Of a stretch of DNA of 64,000 bases, positions 36,129 through 44,002 are shown in pieces; position 1 is the first letter of the stretch; each line of letters starts with the position of its first letter. Location: positions 1 through 64,000 of the forward strand of contig CAYLPI010000001.1 in assembly GCA_964385505.1 (NCBI GenBank). Reading direction: 5' to 3'. The stretch is from CAITSH01 sp964385505. GTDB lineage: Bacteria > Pseudomonadota > Gammaproteobacteria > Burkholderiales > SG8-39. The notes beneath the pieces were generated by a model. That model saw only the letters and a program-made list of their open reading frames with translations, searched no databases and was not told where the DNA came from. Both the position numbers and the translations under genes were made by a program.

Positions 36129-37229
36129 TCAGATGCGCATCGGCATGACGACGTACTTGAAATCGTCCTTGCCAGGTTCCGTGATGAGCGCGCTTGAATT
36201 AGCATCACCCAGCGCACATTCGATGTCGCTGACTTGGAGATTGTTCAGTACATCGAGCAGATACTGGACGTTGAAACCGATGTCCAGTGACTCTCCCTTG
36301 TAATCGACATCGAGTTCTTCCTGGGCTTCCTCCTGTTCGTTGTTGCTGCAGCTTATTTTCAGACTGCCGTCGGTAAGCATCCAGCGAACGCCCTTGAATT
36401 TATCGCTGGTGAGAATGGCCGCGCGTTGCAGTGCATCCTGCAACACGGCCCTGCTCAGCTTGATCAGCTTTTGGTGGTTTTTCGGTATGACCCGCGAGTA
36501 ATCGGGAAACTTTCCATCCACCAGCTTTGACTGGATGACGACGCCGTTAAACGAAAAACGCGCCTGCCCGGCACCTATTTCGACCTCCACCTGGGCGTCG
36601 CTATCTTCGAGCAGACGCGCCAGTTCCAGCACGGTTTTCCGTGGAAGTATCACCTCCTGTTTGGTCTTGGCTGCACCGGGCTGTGCACTGGACGCGTACG
36701 CAAGGCGATGTCCGTCGGTGGCCACGACTTTCAGGCCTTCCTCGTCAATCACCAGCAGCAGGCCGTTGAGGTAATAACGAATGTCCTGTTGCGCCATCGA
36801 ATACAACACCAAACCAACCAGCCGTTTCAGAATATTTTGTGATATTGAAAATGTGGTTGTCGCGTCACCCGCACTCATGCGCGGAAAATCTTCCGGTGGC
36901 AGCGTCTGCAGGTTAAAACGGCTTTTACCCGCCTTGACCAGCATCTTCTTGTCGGCCAGGGACAGCACGACCTCCGCTTGGGCGGGAAGAGCCCGGAGAA
37001 TGTCGAGCAGTTTGCGCGCACCGACGGTGACGGCCTTATCGTCCCCGTCGCACGGCATGCCGGCGGATATCTCAATTTCGATATCCGTCGCGACAAACGC
37101 GAGGGTGCCGTCCTTGCGCGACAACAATACGTTGGAAAGCACTGGCAGTGTGTGCCTGCGTTCGATAATTCCGGACACGGCTTGCAACGGTTTGAGCAGG
37201 GATTCCCTGCTGGTCTTTATTAGATTCAT
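36129..37229 (-). CDS. dnaN: DNA polymerase III sliding clamp (beta subunit)
   Basis: The 366-residue protein has the three-fold clamp layout, starting MNLIKTSRESLLKPLQAV and SGIIERRHTLPVLSNVL, and ending in the family C terminus KYVVMPMRI. It forms the ring that tethers polymerase III. The 191-nt spacer to dnaA holds an 8-of-9 DnaA box (ATATCCACA, 37396-37404) and a TTTAGC/GCTAAA inverted repeat. Confidence 0.97.
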   Translation of the reverse strand: MNLIKTSRESLLKPLQAVSGIIERRHTLPVLSNVLLSRKDGTLAFVATDIEIEISAGMPCDGDDKAVTVGARKLLDILRALPAQAEVVLSLADKKMLVKAGKSRFNLQTLPPEDFPRMSAGDATTTFSISQNILKRLVGLVLYSMAQQDIRYYLNGLLLVIDEEGLKVVATDGHRLAYASSAQPGAAKTKQEVILPRKTVLELARLLEDSDAQVEVEIGAGQARFSFNGVVIQSKLVDGKFPDYSRVIPKNHQKLIKLSRAVLQDALQRAAILTSDKFKGVRWMLTDGSLKISCSNNEQEEAQEELDVDYKGESLDIGFNVQYLLDVLNNLQVSDIECALGDANSSALITEPGKDDFKYVVMPMRI

Positions 37230-37420
37230 ATCTTTGTATACCCCTGGTAATGATAATGAAGGGCACCCTTTTTCGGGAAAACCGGTAAACCCCCAACAGA
37301 TTTAGCAACTTGCGCTAAAGGAGCCTTGTGCATTGGACGTGGCACGAGACTGTATAAACGGGGAGAACAAATGCCCGTTTTCGTGCATGACGCTGATATC
37401 CACAAATGATGCACAGGCGT

Positions 37421-38803
37421 TCAGCCTTTTAATACCTGCTCTAACACATGAAAATCCCGGTTCATCACGGTGTCCTTCTCCCGCAATGACGCGATGGTCC
37501 TGCAGGCATGCAGAACGGTGGTGTGATCACGATTGCCGAAGGCCTCGCCGATCTCTGGAAAACTCATTGAAGTAAGTTCCTTCGCCAGTGCCATGGCCAC
37601 CTGGCGCGGCCTTGCTATGTTGCGGCTGCGCTTTTTCGAATGCATGTCCGAAATTTTCAGTTTGTAATAATCAGCGACGGTTTTCTGGATGTTATCAATG
37701 GAAATCTGCCGATGTTGCAGCGTCAGCAAATCCTTGAGAGCTTCCTTGGCCAGGTCCAGGTTGATGTCTTTGCCGGTAAACCGCGCAAACGCTATAACGC
37801 TTTTCAGTGCACCCTCGAGTTCCCGCACGTTCGACCGGATGTGCTTGGCGACAAAAAAAGCCACCTCTTCGGGAATGAACAAGCCGACGGCTTCGGCCTT
37901 TTTCAAAACAATGGCGACACGCATTTCCTGTTCTGGTGGCTCGATGGCGACCGTAAGGCCCCAGGAAAAGCGTGACTTGAGACGTTCACCCAAGCCGGCG
38001 ATATCCCTTGGGTAAGTGTCGCAGGTGATGATGACCTGTTTGCGCGATTCTATGAGTGCGTTGAAGGCGTAGAAAAACTCTTCCTGGGTTCTGTCCTTGC
38101 CGGTGAAAAACTGGATGTCGTCAATTAGCAGGGCATCCAGCGAATGGTAGTAACGCTTGAATTCGTCGAACGATTTTTGTTGGTAGGCCTTGACCACATC
38201 AGAGATGTACTGCGCAGCGTGGAGATAGCGTACGCGGGATCCGGGAAAGCGGGCCGCGACATGGTTGCCGACAGCGTGCATAAGGTGCGTTTTACCCAAC
38301 CCCACGCCGCCGTAGATGAACAAAGGGTTGTACGAGGTGCCGGGGTTGTCCGCGACCTGCATGGCGGCCGCACGTGCGAGCTGGTTGGCCTTGCCCGGCA
38401 CGAAGTTGTCGAAAGTGAAATCCGTGATCAGGCTGGAGCGGTCCGCCGCCGGTTTGGATACCGGCGCGCGGGAGGCCGCGTGCGCGGGATTGCTCGCGGT
38501 TTTTTCCGGCGACCTCGGCCGGGGGCTTGCGGCCGCCGGCGCGGAAGCGTCCTCGGCAAGCGGCAGTGTCATCGCCAGGCGCATCGGCGCACCAAAAAAC
38601 TCACTTGCAAGATGCTCTATCCGGCCAGCAACACGCTCATTAATCCACTGCAATACATAGCGGTTTGGCGCGAGCAGCGTCAGCTCGCCTGCGACAGGGT
38701 TGGCGGCACCCATGCGCAACGGTCGAATCCATGTGTTAAACTGCTGATTAGGAAGCTCTTTTTCGAGCTGAATAATGCAGGAGGGCCAGAAACCATCAGT
38801 CAT
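37421..38803 (-). CDS. dnaA: Chromosomal replication initiator DnaA
   Basis: The 460-residue protein has all four DnaA domains. The N terminus is IIQLEKELPNQQFNTWIRPL. A Pro/Ala-rich linker (about 85-125) follows. The AAA+ domain has GGVGLGKTHLMHAVGN and LLIDDIQFF. The DNA-binding domain includes ARPRQVAMALAKELTSMSFP and GNRDHTTVLHACRTI. A TAAAAT box on the minus strand at 38852-38857 is a candidate -10; the perfect DnaA box at 38874-38882 overlaps the expected -35 position, which would permit autorepression. Confidence 0.97.
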   Translation of the reverse strand: MTDGFWPSCIIQLEKELPNQQFNTWIRPLRMGAANPVAGELTLLAPNRYVLQWINERVAGRIEHLASEFFGAPMRLAMTLPLAEDASAPAAASPRPRSPEKTASNPAHAASRAPVSKPAADRSSLITDFTFDNFVPGKANQLARAAAMQVADNPGTSYNPLFIYGGVGLGKTHLMHAVGNHVAARFPGSRVRYLHAAQYISDVVKAYQQKSFDEFKRYYHSLDALLIDDIQFFTGKDRTQEEFFYAFNALIESRKQVIITCDTYPRDIAGLGERLKSRFSWGLTVAIEPPEQEMRVAIVLKKAEAVGLFIPEEVAFFVAKHIRSNVRELEGALKSVIAFARFTGKDINLDLAKEALKDLLTLQHRQISIDNIQKTVADYYKLKISDMHSKKRSRNIARPRQVAMALAKELTSMSFPEIGEAFGNRDHTTVLHACRTIASLREKDTVMNRDFHVLEQVLKG

Positions 38804-38964
38804 TTTTTGGGGTGGCGCAGTAGCGCAGATGCGGCACGAAACAAGGGTCGAATTTTACCTTTTTCAGCTTGAGTTATCCACAGGCAGGCTTAAAAATTAA
38901 CCTTGACGTGACACGGACTTAGCACGTCTAATAACGGGTTTGATTCCAGCAAGAAAGCAGAATT
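38804..38964. other. Candidate replication origin / dnaA-rpmH divergent control region
   Basis: This 161-nt region separates dnaA (minus) and rpmH (plus) and is AT-rich in part. It has one perfect DnaA box, TTATCCACA, at 38874-38882; I see no second perfect copy. The gene context (rpmH-dnaA-dnaN-gyrB with parABS nearby) marks the origin neighbourhood, but one box is few for a functional oriC. Confidence 0.45.
38903..38932 (+). promoter_or_regulatory. Promoter of the rpmH-rnpA-yidD-yidC cluster
   Basis: TTGACG (38903-38908), an 18-nt spacer and TCTAAT (38927-38932) each match consensus in five of six positions. Transcription would begin about 25 nt before the rpmH ATG. Confidence 0.65.
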
Positions 38965-39099
38965 ATGAAACGTACCTACCAACCTTCAGTCGTACGCCGA
39001 AAACGTACCCACGGTTTTCTCGTCCGCATGAAAACCAAGAGTGGTCGCGCGATCATTCGCGCCCGTCGCGCAAAAGGCAGAGCCAGCCTGGCTGTTTGA
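38965..39099 (+). CDS. rpmH: 50S ribosomal protein L34
   Basis: The 44-residue product MKRTYQPSVVRRKRTHGFLV ... RARRAKGRASLAV is a canonical, highly basic L34. The ATG lies at 38965 and the TGA at 39097-39099. L34 is a component of the large ribosomal subunit. The stop overlaps the proposed TTG start of rnpA. Confidence 0.97.
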   Translation: MKRTYQPSVVRRKRTHGFLVRMKTKSGRAIIRARRAKGRASLAV

Positions 39100-39437
39100 A
39101 CGGGCGGCTGTTCTATCCCGGAAGCAGACGGCTGGATGAAGCGCATGTCGCAGCGGCTTTTCGCAGCAAGCCGGTTGCTCGGTCACGGTTTTTCCTCGTG
39201 TACCGGCGTGGCAATGGACAGAGTTACGCGCGTTTGGGTATGGCTGTTTCCAAAAGATTGCTGGCGCGGGCGGTGGATCGCAATCGCGTAAAGCGGCTGG
39301 TCAGGGAGCGGTTCCGGCTGGTTCAGTCGGACATCGCGGGGCATGATTGGATGGTCAGGCTGGTCAAGGCTCCGGTGATGCGTACGGAGGTTTCTGACGA
39401 CATCAAAACACTGTTTCGCAAAGCCGATGCTGACTAA
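39096..39437 (+). CDS. rnpA: Ribonuclease P protein component
   Basis: The core has the RNase P protein signature: SYARLGMAVSKRLLARAVDRNRVKRLVRERFR with the RNRVKR motif, preceded by RFFLVYRRG. It assists the catalytic RNA in maturing tRNA 5' ends. No ATG or GTG lies near the proper N terminus. TTG at 39096 overlaps the rpmH stop and gives LNGRLFYPGSRRLDEAHV, a length of 113 residues, as usual for the family. The start is therefore inferred. The 3' end overlaps yidD by 11 nt. Confidence 0.88.
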   Translation: MNGRLFYPGSRRLDEAHVAAAFRSKPVARSRFFLVYRRGNGQSYARLGMAVSKRLLARAVDRNRVKRLVRERFRLVQSDIAGHDWMVRLVKAPVMRTEVSDDIKTLFRKADAD

Positions 39438-39639
39438 GTTACTGGCGCTCCTTATACGCGCCTACCAATACGCAGTCAGCCCCATGCTCGGGAACAACTG
39501 CCGGTTCGCGCCATCTTGCTCGGAGTACGCCGAGCAAGCAATAACACGTCATGGCTTGGTCAAGGGCGTATGGTTAGCCCTGCGCCGTATTGCACGATGC
39601 CATCCCTGGAACCCCGGCGGCTTCGACCCCGTCCCGTAA
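39427..39639 (+). CDS. yidD: Membrane protein insertion efficiency factor YidD
   Basis: The 70-residue protein matches YidD: LIRAYQYAVSPMLGNNCRFAPSCSEYA with the three-Cys pattern, then GLVKGVWLALRRIARCHPWNPGG. It is thought to help YidC-dependent insertion at the inner membrane. It overlaps rnpA by 11 nt and is followed after 16 nt by yidC. Confidence 0.95.
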   Translation: MLTKLLALLIRAYQYAVSPMLGNNCRFAPSCSEYAEQAITRHGLVKGVWLALRRIARCHPWNPGGFDPVP

Positions 39640-39655
39640 GAAGACCTCCCCCGCA

Positions 39656-41332
39656 ATGGATACCCAGCGTTTAGTACTGTTTTTCGTATTTTCCTTTTCG
39701 CTTTTGATGCTTTGGGAGTCCTGGCAAAAGGAAAACCGACCGCCACCGGCGCAGGCGGTCGCCCAGTCGGCTGCTACCGGGGTCCCGACCGTAACGCCCG
39801 GTGCCACCTCATCTGTTCCCGCCGCGACAGCCGTCCCTGTGACGCCGGTTGCGCGTCTGGACGCCGTGCCTGGTGCCGCGGCAACGCCCGCTGTGGCGAC
39901 GCGCGAGAAAATCCGTGTGCGCACCGATGTCCTGGTCGCTGAAATCGATACTCAGGGCGGCGATCTCGTCTATCTGGAGTTTCTTGACCAGAAGGACATC
40001 ATCGATCCGAAAAAGAACCTGGTCTTGTTGTCTGCCGAGCACAAGTACGCGGTGCAAAGCGGACTTATCGGCGCCAGTCTGCCGAATCACCGATCCATGT
40101 TTAGCGCTACCGCAAAGGATGTTGCCCTCGCCGATGGCAAAGACACGGTTGAACTAAAGCTGGAGGCGGCTTCCACCGAAGGCGTCAAGGTCACCAAGAC
40201 GTATGTGTTCAACCGCGGCAGCCATTTGATTGAAATGCGGCAGGATGTGTTGAACGGCAGCGCACAAGCGCTTGCAAGCCACGCCTATTTCCAGATCACC
40301 CGCGACAGCAATTCGCCGCCGGGAGACTCGGCGATGATGCAGACCTACACCGGCGCGGCGATTTATACCGACCTGGAGAAGTTCCAGAAAGTCGCGTTCA
40401 GTGATATTGAGAAAGGCAAAGCGGTTTTTCCCAAAACACCCGACAACGGCTGGGTGGCGATAATCCAGCACTATTTCACCACCGCCCTCGTACCAAGCCA
40501 GAAGCAGCGCGAGGTCTATATGCGCAAACTGGACGGCAATCTTTTCGCTGTCGGTGTCATCTTGCCACTACCGTCGATCGCGCCCGGCGCGTCAACCAGT
40601 GTATCGGTGCCGCTTTATTCAGGGCCTAACGATCAGGACAAGCTCAGGGCCATCGCGCCGGGACTGGAATTGGTGGTCGACTATGGCTGGCTGACCGTCA
40701 TCGCCGCCCCGCTGTTCTGGGTGTTGCAGCATTTTCACGGTTGGGTCGGTAACTGGGGGGTGGCGATCATTCTGCTCACCCTCGGGCTCAAGTTGCTGTT
40801 TTATCCGCTTTCTGCGGCGAGTTACCGCTCCATGGCCAAAATGAAGATGGTCGCGCCGCGACTGACCAAGCTGCGAGAACAGTACGGCGACGATCGCATG
40901 AAGCTGAATCAGGCGATGATGGAAATGTACAAGCAGGAGAAGATCAACCCCCTTGGCGGCTGTCTGCCGATTGTCGTCCAGATTCCGGTATTCATTTCAC
41001 TTTACTGGGTGTTGCTAGCCAGCGTGGAGCTGCGTCAGGCGCCGTTCTATGGCTGGATTCACGACCTTTCGGCACAAGATCCGTATTATGTGCTGCCGGT
41101 ACTGATGATGATCTCGATGGTGTTCCAGACCAAGATGAACCCGACACCCCCCGATCCGGTTCAGGCCAAGGTGATGATGATCATGCCGTTTGTGTTCGGC
41201 GTGATGTTCTTCTTCTTCCCCGCCGGTCTGGTGTTGTACTGGCTGGTCAACAACGTCTTGTCGATTGCGCAGCAATGGCAGATCACCCGCATGGTCGAGG
41301 GTGCCAGGAAAACCGCAGTCGCCAAGCGCTGA
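39656..41332 (+). CDS. yidC: Membrane protein insertase YidC
   Basis: The 558-residue protein is a proteobacterial YidC. TM1 is RLVLFFVFSFSLLMLWESW, then a Pro/Ala/Thr-rich linker, then a large periplasmic domain. The conserved insertase core follows: NWGVAIILLTLGLKLLFYPL, the cytoplasmic hairpin MKMVAPRLTKLREQYGDDR, NPLGGCLPIVVQIPVFISLY and late FPAGLVLYWLVNN. It inserts and folds inner-membrane proteins with or without SecYEG. The ATG at 39656 was preferred to upstream in-frame codons because it puts TM1 at the N terminus. Confidence 0.96.
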   Translation: MDTQRLVLFFVFSFSLLMLWESWQKENRPPPAQAVAQSAATGVPTVTPGATSSVPAATAVPVTPVARLDAVPGAAATPAVATREKIRVRTDVLVAEIDTQGGDLVYLEFLDQKDIIDPKKNLVLLSAEHKYAVQSGLIGASLPNHRSMFSATAKDVALADGKDTVELKLEAASTEGVKVTKTYVFNRGSHLIEMRQDVLNGSAQALASHAYFQITRDSNSPPGDSAMMQTYTGAAIYTDLEKFQKVAFSDIEKGKAVFPKTPDNGWVAIIQHYFTTALVPSQKQREVYMRKLDGNLFAVGVILPLPSIAPGASTSVSVPLYSGPNDQDKLRAIAPGLELVVDYGWLTVIAAPLFWVLQHFHGWVGNWGVAIILLTLGLKLLFYPLSAASYRSMAKMKMVAPRLTKLREQYGDDRMKLNQAMMEMYKQEKINPLGGCLPIVVQIPVFISLYWVLLASVELRQAPFYGWIHDLSAQDPYYVLPVLMMISMVFQTKMNPTPPDPVQAKVMMIMPFVFGVMFFFFPAGLVLYWLVNNVLSIAQQWQITRMVEGARKTAVAKR

Positions 41333-41347
41333 CAGGAGTCCGGCGTA

Positions 41348-42688
41348 ATGGTCGCGGCTGACACCATTGCGGCGGTGGCGACGGCACCGGGGCGCGGGGG
41401 CATTGGCGTGGTGCGGGTGTCCGGGGCGGAGCTTGGTAACTTCGCAATGGGGCTTTTGGGCTTGACGCTCGAGCCGCGCCGCGCGACTAGGGTGACCTTC
41501 CTGTTCGCTGACAAAAGTCAGATCGATGACGGGCTTGCGGTTTATTTCCCCGGGCCCGCCTCGTTTACAGGTGAAGATGTGCTTGAGTTGCATGGGCACG
41601 GTGGTCCGGTGGTGCTCAACATGCTGCTCAAGCGCTGCCTGCAGCTTGGAGCGCGACTGGCCGCACCGGGCGAGTTCACCCGGCGGGCCTTTCTTAACGA
41701 CAAGATCGATCTGGCCCAGGCCGAAGCGGTTGCGGATCTCATTGACGCCGCTTCCGAGCGCGCCGTCCGCAGTGCCCGGAGATCGCTGAGCGGTGAATTT
41801 TCGGCGCAGATCGGCCGGTTGGCGCGCCAACTCACTGATTTGCGCATGCTGGTTGAAGCGATGCTCGATTTTCCGGAAGAGGATGTTGAAAGCCTTGACC
41901 GGGAGAGTGTGTTGCGCCGGCTCGAGCCGCTGTCCGAGGGCGTCGCTACAATTCTGACAAAGGCGCAGCAGGGCAGTGTTTTGCGCCAAGGCCTCACGGT
42001 CGTCCTGGCCGGCCAGCCCAATGTCGGCAAATCCAGCCTGTTGAACAGTCTTGCCGGGCAGGATCTCGCAATTGTTACTCCGGTTCCGGGTACGACGCGC
42101 GACAGCGTGCGCGAAACCATTACGCTCGATGGCGTGCCGCTTAACATTGTCGATACGGCTGGATTGCGGGACACCGATGACGAGGTCGAGAAGCTCGGTA
42201 TTGCGCGCAGCTGGCGTGAGATTGAAAACGCCGACGTCTTGTTGCTGGTATGTGATGCACGCGCGGGACTTTCAGAACAGGATATTGCCATTCTGGCGAA
42301 GGTGCCGCAGCGACTGGCGCGCGTGATCGTATTCAACAAGATCGATATCGCAGGCGTCGTCGCAAAGATCGAGTCCGCCGAGGGCTTTTCCCGTGTTTGG
42401 TTGTCAGCCAAAACAGCGGATGGATTACAGGAGTTGCGTGATGTTCTGCTGGCGGTCGCCGGATGGAGTGTGCCAGGCGAAGATGTGTTTCTCGCGCGGG
42501 AGCGGCACATCGAGGCATTGCAGGCGGCGCAATCGTTTCTCGTCGCGGCAAAGCTGGAGCTTTCCCGGCCGGAGTTGTTAGCCGAAGAACTGCGACTGGC
42601 ACACCAGCGCCTGAGTACGATTACCGGGGAGTTCACCGCAGATGATTTGCTGGGAGAAATTTTTTCCCGGTTTTGCATCGGCAAATAG
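41348..42688 (+). CDS. mnmE: tRNA modification GTPase MnmE (TrmE)
   Basis: The 446-residue protein has an N-terminal folate-binding domain (DTIAAVATAPGRGGIGVVRV), a central G domain (GQPNVGKSSLLN, DTAGLRDTDDEVE, NKID) and the C-terminal CIGK with the functional Cys. With MnmG, which is encoded at 47.4 kb, it makes the cmnm5U34 modification in tRNA. AGGAG at 41334-41338 precedes the ATG. Confidence 0.96.
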   Translation: MVAADTIAAVATAPGRGGIGVVRVSGAELGNFAMGLLGLTLEPRRATRVTFLFADKSQIDDGLAVYFPGPASFTGEDVLELHGHGGPVVLNMLLKRCLQLGARLAAPGEFTRRAFLNDKIDLAQAEAVADLIDAASERAVRSARRSLSGEFSAQIGRLARQLTDLRMLVEAMLDFPEEDVESLDRESVLRRLEPLSEGVATILTKAQQGSVLRQGLTVVLAGQPNVGKSSLLNSLAGQDLAIVTPVPGTTRDSVRETITLDGVPLNIVDTAGLRDTDDEVEKLGIARSWREIENADVLLLVCDARAGLSEQDIAILAKVPQRLARVIVFNKIDIAGVVAKIESAEGFSRVWLSAKTADGLQELRDVLLAVAGWSVPGEDVFLARERHIEALQAAQSFLVAAKLELSRPELLAEELRLAHQRLSTITGEFTADDLLGEIFSRFCIGK

Positions 42689-42690
42689 GT

Positions 42691-42778
42691 AAAGGCGCGT
42701 CAATTGCGGTATTGCACACCCGGGACATGCGTGGATCGTTTACGGTCGCGGAACATCGGGACCGGGTGTCCCGCCTTT
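42691..42778 (+). other. Nested inverted repeats after mnmE
   Basis: AAAGGCG (42691-42697) pairs with CGCCTTT (42772-42778), enclosing ACACCCGG (42716-42723) with CCGGGTGT (42762-42769). The stems are unequally spaced, so an imperfect long hairpin is possible. It has no T tract. It may be chance in GC-rich DNA. Confidence 0.3.
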
Positions 42779-42801
42779 GACGCCGGATTCGGGCGGATGG
42801 C

Positions 42802-43851
42802 GTGACGCGCCGGTCATGGGTTCCGCTCAAGTCCCTGGCGGCATGCGCCGTCGGCGGCGCGTTTTGCCAGCTGCTTCATATTCCGCTGCCATGGATGATA
42901 GGTCCGCTGGTTGCGATGGCCATCCTCAAATTTCGCGGTATTGATTTGCCGTCGCCACGGGGTGGCCGTGAAACGGGGCAGATCATCATTGCCAGTGCGC
43001 TTGGCCTGTATTTCACGCCCATCGTCGCGCGGGAGGTGCTGGCCAGTTGGCATTTGCTTGTCGCTGCAGCGGTGTTTGCGACGGTGCTCGCCTACGGTGG
43101 TGCATTCTTCTTGTGGCGTTTTGCCGGTGTGGACCGGACAACGGCGTTTTTTGCCAGCGTGCCGGGCGGTGCGGCTGAAATGTCCAATCTTGGCGAGCGC
43201 TACGGGGCGAAGACGGACCGGATCGCTGTTGCACAGTCGCTGCGCATCGTTTTTGTAGTCGTTCTGGTGCCGGTCGCAATGACGGTTCTGGGGACGCACG
43301 GCAGCGACGTGTTTCTGCCCACGATGCAGTCCGTTGATGCCGGGGGGCTGGCCTTGCTGCTTGGGCTTGGCACGGCGACCGGGTGGTTGCTGCGCTTGCT
43401 GCGCATTCCCAATCCCTGGTTTCTGGGTGCGCTGGCGTTGGCAATCACGCTGACGGTGCTGGAGGTGCACTTGTCGTCGATGCCGGCGTTGTTCAGCAAT
43501 GTGGCGCAATTGTTGATCGGTTGCGCCTTGGGATCGCGGTTCGACCGGCAGTTCTTGCGCAGTTCGCCGCGGTTCGTAGTGGTCGTCAGCATCAGCATTC
43601 TGGGGGCGATTTGCATATCGGCATTGTTCGCGCTGATACTGGCCAAACTGGGCGGGCTATCCGTACCAACCATGGTGCTTGCGACCGCGCCTGGCGGCGT
43701 TGCGGAGATGTGCATTACCGCCAAAGTATTGCAACTCGGGGTACCGCTGGTGACGGCGGCACAGGTCACGCGCGTGATCATCCTCGTTACCACCACCGCC
43801 CCGCTGTTTCGGTTCGTCCGTCATGTGGCTGGCCGTATCGGACTGCGTTAG
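42802..43851 (+). CDS. AbrB-family integral membrane protein
   Basis: The 349-residue protein is almost entirely hydrophobic with an internal duplication. Each half carries the same motif, SVPGGAAEMSNLGERYGA and TAPGGVAEMCITAKVLQL. This is the AbrB/Gate-like duplication family (often mislabelled ammonia monooxygenase), regulators or transporters of uncertain function. The start is GTG at 42802. It stands between mnmE and pckG without clear operon partners. Confidence 0.85.
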   Translation: MTRRSWVPLKSLAACAVGGAFCQLLHIPLPWMIGPLVAMAILKFRGIDLPSPRGGRETGQIIIASALGLYFTPIVAREVLASWHLLVAAAVFATVLAYGGAFFLWRFAGVDRTTAFFASVPGGAAEMSNLGERYGAKTDRIAVAQSLRIVFVVVLVPVAMTVLGTHGSDVFLPTMQSVDAGGLALLLGLGTATGWLLRLLRIPNPWFLGALALAITLTVLEVHLSSMPALFSNVAQLLIGCALGSRFDRQFLRSSPRFVVVVSISILGAICISALFALILAKLGGLSVPTMVLATAPGGVAEMCITAKVLQLGVPLVTAAQVTRVIILVTTTAPLFRFVRHVAGRIGLR

Positions 43852-44002
43852 GCCAGAATACTCAGCCACTTAGATGCAGGTCAGACGTCGTATTTGCGTG
43901 CCATCACCTTCGGCGTAAAATGTTTGCTGCTACGATATGGCCCTCGCGCTGCCAGCGCGGTTATCAGCCGGGCCGAACATATTCTTATCCAAGCGAGGAC
44001 GT

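Noticed and set aside
37230..37420. Replication origin between dnaA and dnaN
   Set aside because: Only one 8-of-9 DnaA box and no AT-rich unwinding stretch; the dnaA-rpmH spacer is the better, still weak, candidate.
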